Notes under the pieces: generated by a model
Told to the model about the DNA's origin: nothing
Databases searched by the model: none
Seen by the model: only the letters and a program-made list of their open reading frames with translations
In this document: one piece after another, positions 7,915-12,543 of the stretch
Position numbering within the stretch: position 1 is the first letter of the stretch
How the letters are laid out: the number at the start of each line of letters is the position of its first letter
DNA from: Candidatus Omnitrophota bacterium
GTDB lineage: Bacteria; Omnitrophota; 4484-213
Direction of reading: 5' to 3'
NCBI GenBank assembly: GCA_003645805.1
Contig: QNCL01000022.1
Location: 1-12,543, forward strand
Length of the DNA stretch: 12,543 bases
Position numbers and translations under genes: made by a program

Positions 7915-8745
7915 ATGGATAAGCAAAGGATAGAAAGGAATTTCTCACGGTATGCAAAGTATTATGATAGATACTCCTCAGTGCAGGAACTTTGCGCTTT
8001 CAAACTCATAGAGGGAATAAAAGACAAGAGGTTTTTAAGGATACTGGAGATCGGATGTGGCACAGGCAATTATACTCGACTTTTAAGAGAAAGGTTCCCC
8101 TCAGCCCAGATAACAGCATTAGATATCTCTGGAGAGATGATCAGAATAGCAAAAAGGAAACTAATGGATAAGAAGATAGAATTTATTGTTGCCGATGGAG
8201 AGAGGATAAACCTTAAGGAAAGATTCGATTTTATTACCTCAAACGCAAGTTTTCAGTGGTTTTTGAACCTGAAGGATGCTCTTTTAGGATATAGAGATTT
8301 GCTTACCGAGCAGGGAAACCTCGCCTTTTCTATATTTGGGCCCTTCACCTTTACGGAATTGAATCTTTGTATAAGAGAATTTTTTGCCCAAGATGTCTCT
8401 ATTGCCTCAGGAAATTTTGTTTGCAGGGAGGTAATAGATAGTATCTTGCGGGAAGGATTTGAAGGAGTGAGGATAAAGGAAGAGAGGTTGAAAGAGGAGT
8501 ATAGTGGTTTATGGGAACTATTGTTAAAGATAAGATATACTGGTGCAGGAGGGGAAGGGGTAAGGAAGGGTTTCTGGACATATAATCTTATCAGGAAACT
8601 GGAGAGGATGTATAAGGAAAGGTATAAAAAAGTTGTGGCTACCTATCAGGTATTCTTTTGCCAAGCGAGAAAAGGGCTGGTAAGAGAGGGGCAAGGTTTA
8701 AAGAAAGCAGAACTTTCTTTAAGGAAAGTTTGCGGAAAGAGGTAA
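7915..8745 (+). CDS. bioC: Malonyl-ACP O-methyltransferase
   Basis: BioC uses S-adenosylmethionine to methylate the free carboxyl of malonyl-ACP. This disguises it so that the fatty acid elongation enzymes can build the pimeloyl chain. The N-terminal FSRYAKYYDRYSSVQ is the BioC-specific lead-in. Motif I is LEIGCGTG at 44-51, with the SAM-ribose acidic residue at Asp70 in TALDISGEM. SNASFQWF (109-116) and LAFSIFGPFTFTEL match the family's substrate-side motifs and separate it from generic methyltransferases. The family usually ends near ATYQVFFCQARK; here about 23 basic residues follow, and their codons contain a perfect hairpin just before bioD. The stop TAA shares its last A with the bioD start (TAATG). 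No ribosome site is seen before the ATG. The identification is firm. Confidence 0.92.
   Translation: MDKQRIERNFSRYAKYYDRYSSVQELCAFKLIEGIKDKRFLRILEIGCGTGNYTRLLRERFPSAQITALDISGEMIRIAKRKLMDKKIEFIVADGERINLKERFDFITSNASFQWFLNLKDALLGYRDLLTEQGNLAFSIFGPFTFTELNLCIREFFAQDVSIASGNFVCREVIDSILREGFEGVRIKEERLKEEYSGLWELLLKIRYTGAGGEGVRKGFWTYNLIRKLERMYKERYKKVVATYQVFFCQARKGLVREGQGLKKAELSLRKVCGKR
8698..8722 (+). promoter_or_regulatory. Perfect hairpin in the 3' end of bioC
   Basis: TTAAAGAAAG (8698-8707) and CTTTCTTTAA (8713-8722) form a 10-bp perfect stem with the five-base loop CAGAA. It ends 22 bases before the bioD ATG, within the C-terminal extension of BioC. No U-tract follows, so it is not a standard terminator. 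It may protect or pause the mRNA, or control access to the bioD start, whose ribosome site (GGAAAGAGG, 8734-8742) lies just after the stem. The stem is AT-rich and only moderately stable. Confidence 0.45.
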
Positions 8746-9449
8746 TGGGAGGGGTGTTTATCACCGGCACAGATACTGGCGTAGGAAAGAGTGTGATAAC
8801 CGGGCTATTGGCAAGGTACCTTTCAGAAGCTGGCTATAGCCTAATAACCCAGAAATGGGTGCAGACAGGAAGCGAAAGAGGTAAAGGAGATATTGAAGTG
8901 CATCTGCAAATGATGGGGAAAAAGAAGGAGTTTTTTTCTTATCTTCCCCAGATGCTTCCCTATACCTTTACCTTTCCTTCCTCTCCCCATCTTTCTGCCC
9001 GCTTAGAGAACAAAAGGATAGATGTGCGCAGGATTAGAAGGAGTTTTACCGCTCTTGTTCAAAGATTTGAGTTTGTTTTGGTGGAGGGCACAGGAGGGGT
9101 TTTGGTTCCTTTAAGCAAAAGAAGTTTGTTAATAGATATAGCCCGAGACTTTCATCTGCCCGTGATACTGGTGGTTCAGAATAGATTAGGGGCTATCAAT
9201 CACAGTCTTTTAAGCATAGAAGCAGTGCGCGCCAGAAGGATGGGTTTAATAGGGGTTATTTTTAATAACCTTGCGCAGAGCAAAAGAGAGAACCCGCTTA
9301 TTTTGGAGGATAATGTAAAGATAATAAAGGCGATGGGCAGGGTAGATGTTCTGGGTTCTTTGCCCTATTCAGAGAACCTTCAGGGGTTATATGAGGAATT
9401 CAAACCTATAGGTGCAAGGGTGGAAGCAAGGCTTTGCAGAAGCAGATGA
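8745..9449 (+). CDS. bioD: ATP-dependent dethiobiotin synthetase
   Basis: BioD closes the ureido ring of dethiobiotin from 7,8-diaminononanoate, CO2 and ATP. From ATG 8745 it has 234 residues, close to E. coli BioD (225). The P-loop is GTDTGVGKS with Lys15 and Ser16. VEGTGGVLVPL supplies the second conserved glycine turn, YTFTFPSSPHLSARLE the diaminononanoate-side segment, and LVVQNRLGAINHSLLSIEA the switch-like helix, followed by FNN and GSLPY. The invariant-looking KPVxSG after the first helix is KWVQTG here (Lys37, Trp38), an unusual change. Longer in-frame reading upstream to 8658 lies inside bioC and is not part of the protein, because family members start right at the strand before the P-loop. 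The start shares one base with the bioC stop, which implies coupled translation. Confidence 0.94.
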   Translation: MGGVFITGTDTGVGKSVITGLLARYLSEAGYSLITQKWVQTGSERGKGDIEVHLQMMGKKKEFFSYLPQMLPYTFTFPSSPHLSARLENKRIDVRRIRRSFTALVQRFEFVLVEGTGGVLVPLSKRSLLIDIARDFHLPVILVVQNRLGAINHSLLSIEAVRARRMGLIGVIFNNLAQSKRENPLILEDNVKIIKAMGRVDVLGSLPYSENLQGLYEEFKPIGARVEARLCRSR

Positions 9450-9451
9450 AT

Positions 9452-9500
9452 AGATCTTGAAGGAAGGGAAAATTTCCTCAAAGACTTCCTTTTAAGATCT
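9452..9500 (+). repeat. Hairpin element B, between bioD and bioA
   Basis: The left arm AGATCTTGAAGGAAG (9452-9466) pairs with CTTCCTTTTAAGATCT (9485-9500): about 15 bp with one G-U pair and one bulged T, around an 18-base loop. The loop contains TTTCCTCAAA, which matches TTTCTTCAAA at the same loop position of the hairpin at 4728-4769. The bulge also falls at the equivalent place on the right arm. A short palindrome, GGAAAATTTCC, lies at the start of the loop. It fills most of the 62-base gap, ends 11 bases before the bioA ATG, and has no U-tract. It is the strongest hairpin in the window and may be an mRNA processing or stability element. Confidence 0.65.
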
Positions 9501-9511
9501 CTCTGAGAGAA

Positions 9512-10858
9512 ATGGAAAGAGAAGATTGGATAAAGAAAGACCTTAAATATCTCTGGCATCCTTATACGCAGATGAAGGATTGCGAACTTTTCCCTCCTAT
9601 TCTTATAGAGAGAGCAGAGGGAGTGAAGGTGTATGATGATCGAGGAAACTTTTACTATGACACTATCTCCAGTTGGTGGTCCAATGTGCATGGACACAAT
9701 CATCCCAAGATTAAACAGGCAATCAAAGAGCAGTTGGATAAAATAGAGCATATTCTATTTGCCGGATTTACTCATAAGCCCGCTATTCTATTGGCAGAGA
9801 AACTTATCCAGATAACCCCCAAGAGTTTGAGTAGGGTATTCTTTTCCGATAATGGCTCAACCGCTGTGGAAACCGCGCTCAAGATGAGTTTTCAGTATTG
9901 GCAAAATATAGGCAGGAAGAAGAAACAAAGGTTTGTTTGCTTAGACTATGGCTATCATGGCGATACCATCGGAGCAATGAGTGTAAGTGGTTTGAGTTTA
10001 TTTAACAGAAGGTTTAGACCTTTGCTCTTTCCTTCCTTTCGCCTCCCTTCTCCATACTGCTATCGTTGTCCAATGGAGAAGAAAAGGGACAGATGTGCTA
10101 TTGAGTGTGCAGAGCCGGTAGAGAGATTACTCAGAGAAAGAGGGGAAGAGATCTGCGCCCTGATCTTAGAACCTTTGCTCTTAGGGGCGGGAGGGATGAT
10201 AGTCTATCCTAAGGAATATCTTAAGAAAGTGAGAAGAATCACCTATGCCTACAATGTGCATTTGATAGTGGATGAGATAGCAACAGGTTTTGGGCGCACA
10301 GGAAAGATGTTTGCTTGTGAGTATGCAGATATTGAGCCTGATCTTCTCTGTCTCTCCAAAGGGATAACCGCAGGATATCTTCCTTTAGGAGCAACCTTGA
10401 GTACCGAGGAGATCTATCAAGCATTCTATGCCGAATACAAAGAAAAGAAAACCTTCTATCATGGACATACCTATACCGCCAATCCTCTTTCTTGCTCAGC
10501 AGGTTTAGCCAGCCTGCAAGTGTTCTCTGAAGAGAAGGTTCTCTCCCGAATAAGCAAGATAATTCCTTTTTTCCAAAGAGAACTGAAGAAGATGAAAGAA
10601 CTTGCCTGTGTAGGAGATGTACGAGGGATAGGGATGATAGGAGCAATGGAGTTAGTGCAGGATAAGAAAAGAAAAAAGCGGTTTGAGTTTGCTCAAAGGA
10701 TAGGATTTAAGATATACCAGAGAGGTTTAGAAAGACAGATTATCCTAAGGCCCTTGGGAGATGTGATATATCTCTTTCTGCCTTTATGTATAAGTAAGAA
10801 GGAAATAGAGGAGATTTTGGACAGGTGTTATGTTCTGCTGAAGGAGATAAAGGACTAA
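9512..10858 (+). CDS. bioA: 7,8-diaminononanoate (DAPA) aminotransferase
   Basis: BioA is a class III PLP aminotransferase that converts 8-amino-7-oxononanoate to 7,8-diaminononanoate; most known forms use SAM as amino donor. The 448 residues fit the family. LWHPYTQM near the start gives Tyr18, and ISSWWSNVHGHNHP gives Trp55 and Trp56; these match substrate-pocket Tyr17, Trp52 and Trp53 of E. coli BioA. PLP contacts are Asp254 in VDEIATGFGRTG and the Schiff-base Lys283 in LSKGITAGYLPLGA. The loop near the phosphate of PLP reads YHGHTYTANPL (His317 to Leu326), where E. coli has HGPTFMGNPL; a lysine-using B. subtilis enzyme has HGHSYTGNQL. The donor therefore cannot be taken as SAM for certain. 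The gene follows hairpin element B, has a GAGAGA ribosome site, and its TAA overlaps the lpxK ATG. Confidence 0.95.
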   Translation: MEREDWIKKDLKYLWHPYTQMKDCELFPPILIERAEGVKVYDDRGNFYYDTISSWWSNVHGHNHPKIKQAIKEQLDKIEHILFAGFTHKPAILLAEKLIQITPKSLSRVFFSDNGSTAVETALKMSFQYWQNIGRKKKQRFVCLDYGYHGDTIGAMSVSGLSLFNRRFRPLLFPSFRLPSPYCYRCPMEKKRDRCAIECAEPVERLLRERGEEICALILEPLLLGAGGMIVYPKEYLKKVRRITYAYNVHLIVDEIATGFGRTGKMFACEYADIEPDLLCLSKGITAGYLPLGATLSTEEIYQAFYAEYKEKKTFYHGHTYTANPLSCSAGLASLQVFSEEKVLSRISKIIPFFQRELKKMKELACVGDVRGIGMIGAMELVQDKKRKKRFEFAQRIGFKIYQRGLERQIILRPLGDVIYLFLPLCISKKEIEEILDRCYVLLKEIKD

Positions 10859-11925
10859 TGTTCAGAGATTATCTATATACTCTTCTTATTGATGAGAAAA
10901 GAAAGGAAGGGATTATAGAAAAGGGTGTTAAACTTCTTCTTTTCCTGCTTTCAGGGGTTTATTATTTAGTTCTGCAAATAAGAGAGATCTGTTACTTTTT
11001 GGGAATATTAGGCACTGTTAGGCTTCCTATCAAGGTGATCAGCATAGGAAATATCACCTTAGGAGGAACAGGCAAAACACCAATGGTAGAGTTTCTGGCA
11101 GAAAGGTTGAAGAGAAGAGGGAAAAAGGTAGGTGTGTTAGTTCAGGGTTATGGAGAGAAAGGAAAAGGGGAGGACGAGGAGGCAAGGTTGCTAAAAGAAC
11201 TCCTGAGCGATATTCCGGTATTGGCAGGGAAGAATAGAATAAAAACAGGCAAAGAGGCAATAGAACGATATGCAGTAGATACTCTCATCTTAGATGATGG
11301 GTTTCAATATCGCTGTTTAGATAGAGATCTGGATATTGTGCTTATTGATGCTACTTGCCCCTTTGCTAATGGATATCTCCTCCCCCGTGGTTTTTTAAGA
11401 GAGCCTCTTAAAGGACTAAAACGAGCAGATTTACTCATTCTTACCAAGATTAATCTAATAGAGGAGGATGAACTTGTGCGTTTAAGAAAATGCTTACACA
11501 GGCAATTTCCTTCTCTTCCTTTTCTTGAGGCAGAATATAAACCTTTGTTTTTGATTGACTTGATAAAGGGTGATAGAAAAGAGATAGGAAGTAGATATTT
11601 TGAAAAGGTGCTTATCTTCTCTGCGATTGGCAATCCACAGGCCTTTCTGAGGACAGTAAGAACTTTTTCTCAGGTAGAGAAGGAGTTTAGGTTTCCCGAT
11701 CACTATCAATTCAAGTCCACAGATGTCAAAAAGATAATCGACTTTTGTGTAAGCAAACAGATAAAATCGGTGATTTGCACAGAGAAGGATGCTATAAAGA
11801 TAAAGAGATTCATTCCTCTCTTTCTCTCCCATTCCTTATCCATTTTTTCCCTACGGATGAGAATGGAGATAAAGAGGGGCAGAGAGAAGTTAGATGCTTT
11901 TATTCATTCTACGATTACTGATTAG
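10858..11925 (+). CDS. lpxK: Tetraacyldisaccharide 4'-kinase
   Basis: LpxK adds the 4'-phosphate to the tetraacyldisaccharide lipid A precursor at the inner membrane, producing lipid IVA. From ATG 10858 it has 355 residues, in the usual range. A hydrophobic N-terminal segment (about residues 21-50) should anchor it. The Walker A motif is GGTGKT at 69-74, with SIGNITL before it as in other LpxK. LDDGFQYR has Asp146 and Asp147, LLPRGFLREPLKGLKRAD is the family signature, and FPDHYQF carries His282, which matches the histidine of the catalytic dyad described in Aquifex LpxK. The usual SRGYG is VQGYG here, a mild deviation. The start shares its A with the bioA stop (TAATG). An in-frame ATG at 10825 lies within bioA and is not favoured. 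Confidence 0.94.
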   Translation: MFRDYLYTLLIDEKRKEGIIEKGVKLLLFLLSGVYYLVLQIREICYFLGILGTVRLPIKVISIGNITLGGTGKTPMVEFLAERLKRRGKKVGVLVQGYGEKGKGEDEEARLLKELLSDIPVLAGKNRIKTGKEAIERYAVDTLILDDGFQYRCLDRDLDIVLIDATCPFANGYLLPRGFLREPLKGLKRADLLILTKINLIEEDELVRLRKCLHRQFPSLPFLEAEYKPLFLIDLIKGDRKEIGSRYFEKVLIFSAIGNPQAFLRTVRTFSQVEKEFRFPDHYQFKSTDVKKIIDFCVSKQIKSVICTEKDAIKIKRFIPLFLSHSLSIFSLRMRMEIKRGREKLDAFIHSTITD

Positions 11926-12543
11926 AGTAGTTAACCTTCTCCCTCATCAGGCTTGTTTAGAGTTGGGAAGGAGAATGGGAAGGTTGTGCTATTATCTCAT
12001 TCCTCGCTATAGACAACTTGCTTGTGCCAATATTAAGTTCTTTCTAAACAAAGAGCAGAGAGAGGTGGTGAGGATAAGCAAGGCTCTATTTGAAAACCTG
12101 GGCATTTCAGTGATGGAGGTTTTCAGATTCTTTAGTTTAAATAAGAACAACATTGATTCTTATGTAGAATTTGAGGGACTTGAGAATTTAAATTCCGCGC
12201 TCTCTCAAGGGAAAGGGGTTATTTTGCTCACCGCTCATTTGGGCAACTGGGAGATTAGTAGCGTTGCTTTGAGTCTTAAAGGCTATTCTATGAAGGTGCT
12301 TGCACGCCCGCAAAAAAATAGCCGTATTGATGAACTTTTGAACTCTTATCGCCAGAGTAGTGGAATCAAGGTAGTAAAAAAAGGCATCGCCCTGCGCGAG
12401 ATTATTCACGGACTAAGGAATAATGAGATAGTAGGAATATTAGGAGATCAGGGAGGGAAGAACAGGGAGACCTGTGTAAGATTCTTTGATCGCTACCTTT
12501 TTCTACCCAGTGGATTTTTAAACATTGCGCTTAAGACAGGAGC
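11894..12543 (+). CDS. LpxL/HtrB-type lipid A acyltransferase, 5' part only
   Basis: About 216 residues are visible and the frame is open to the window end. The catalytic HX4E motif is His115 to Glu120 in LLTAHLGNWEIS, matching His132/Glu137 of E. coli LpxL. GILGDQGGKN and FFDRYLFLPSGFLNIALKTG follow as in other lysophospholipid acyltransferases of the LpxL/LpxM/HtrB group, which add a secondary acyl chain to Kdo-lipid A. The start is placed at ATG 11894 because a stop (TAG 11891-11893) lies directly before it. The residues after it (RLLIRVVNLLP, LGRRMGRLCYYLIPRYR) are the family's N-terminal membrane helix and basic patch. GAGAGAAG at 11882-11889 is a fair ribosome site. The gene overlaps lpxK by 32 bases. 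ATG 11975 would cut the conserved N-terminus. Which acyl position it serves is unknown. Confidence 0.9.
   Translation, partial: MLLFILRLLIRVVNLLPHQACLELGRRMGRLCYYLIPRYRQLACANIKFFLNKEQREVVRISKALFENLGISVMEVFRFFSLNKNNIDSYVEFEGLENLNSALSQGKGVILLTAHLGNWEISSVALSLKGYSMKVLARPQKNSRIDELLNSYRQSSGIKVVKKGIALREIIHGLRNNEIVGILGDQGGKNRETCVRFFDRYLFLPSGFLNIALKTG

Noticed and set aside
8658..8744. N-terminal extension of BioD from ATG 8658
   Set aside because: It reads through the end of bioC out of frame, is not family-like, and the P-loop of BioD normally lies near residue 8-16.
6023..10858. Biotin repressor (BirA) operator near the bio genes
   Set aside because: No dyad like the known BirA operators is visible before bioF, bioC or bioA, and the bio genes start inside an ongoing gene run.
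7895..11932. Shared 11-mer TTAGAGTAGTT at 7895-7905 and 11922-11932, both at gene junctions
   Set aside because: Many 11-base matches are expected by chance in 12.5 kb, the flanks do not match, and the second copy is coding in two frames.

Overview
The window holds thirteen genes, all on the + strand and nearly end to end: the gaps are 0-62 bases and seven junctions overlap. No stretch of 300 bases lacks a gene, and I see no rRNA, tRNA, CRISPR array, insertion sequence or convincing promoter. The first gene (dprA) and the last (an LpxL-type acyltransferase) are cut by the window ends. The organism makes lipid A and Kdo, so it is a Gram-negative-type bacterium with an outer membrane. The coding strand is purine-rich, arginine is mostly AGA/AGG, ATA is common and the proteins are rich in Lys and Glu, a pattern often seen in thermophiles. 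An uncultivated lineage such as Omnitrophota or a relative would fit, but that placement is a guess.

Region 1 (1-3288) handles DNA: the end of dprA, topA (topoisomerase I) and a Xer tyrosine recombinase. The order matches the smf-topA-(trmFO)-codV order known from Bacillus, without trmFO. Region 2 (3298-4733) holds an auxin-efflux-carrier-family permease, overlapped by a small SLOG/Rossmann protein of the TIGR00725 type. Neither has a clear substrate.

Region 3 (4776-12543) is an envelope block with a biotin block inside it. waaA (Kdo transferase) is followed by bioF, a BioH-like esterase, bioC, bioD and bioA, then lpxK and an lpxL-type gene. BioC methylates malonyl-ACP so that fatty acid synthesis can build a pimeloyl chain. 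The esterase would release pimeloyl-ACP, and BioF, BioA and BioD convert it to dethiobiotin. bioB, for the last step, is not in the window. WaaA, LpxK and LpxL act on the lipid A precursor: LpxK adds the 4'-phosphate, WaaA adds Kdo and LpxL adds a secondary acyl chain.

The strongest unexplained signal is a pair of related hairpins, one before waaA and one before bioA. They share the stem core, an 18-base loop, a conserved loop sequence and a bulge at the same place. A third, perfect 10-bp hairpin lies in the 3' end of bioC, just before bioD. The rest of the window is a well-ordered set of known families with a few unusual residues (BioD, BioA, the SLOG protein), not an obvious new system.
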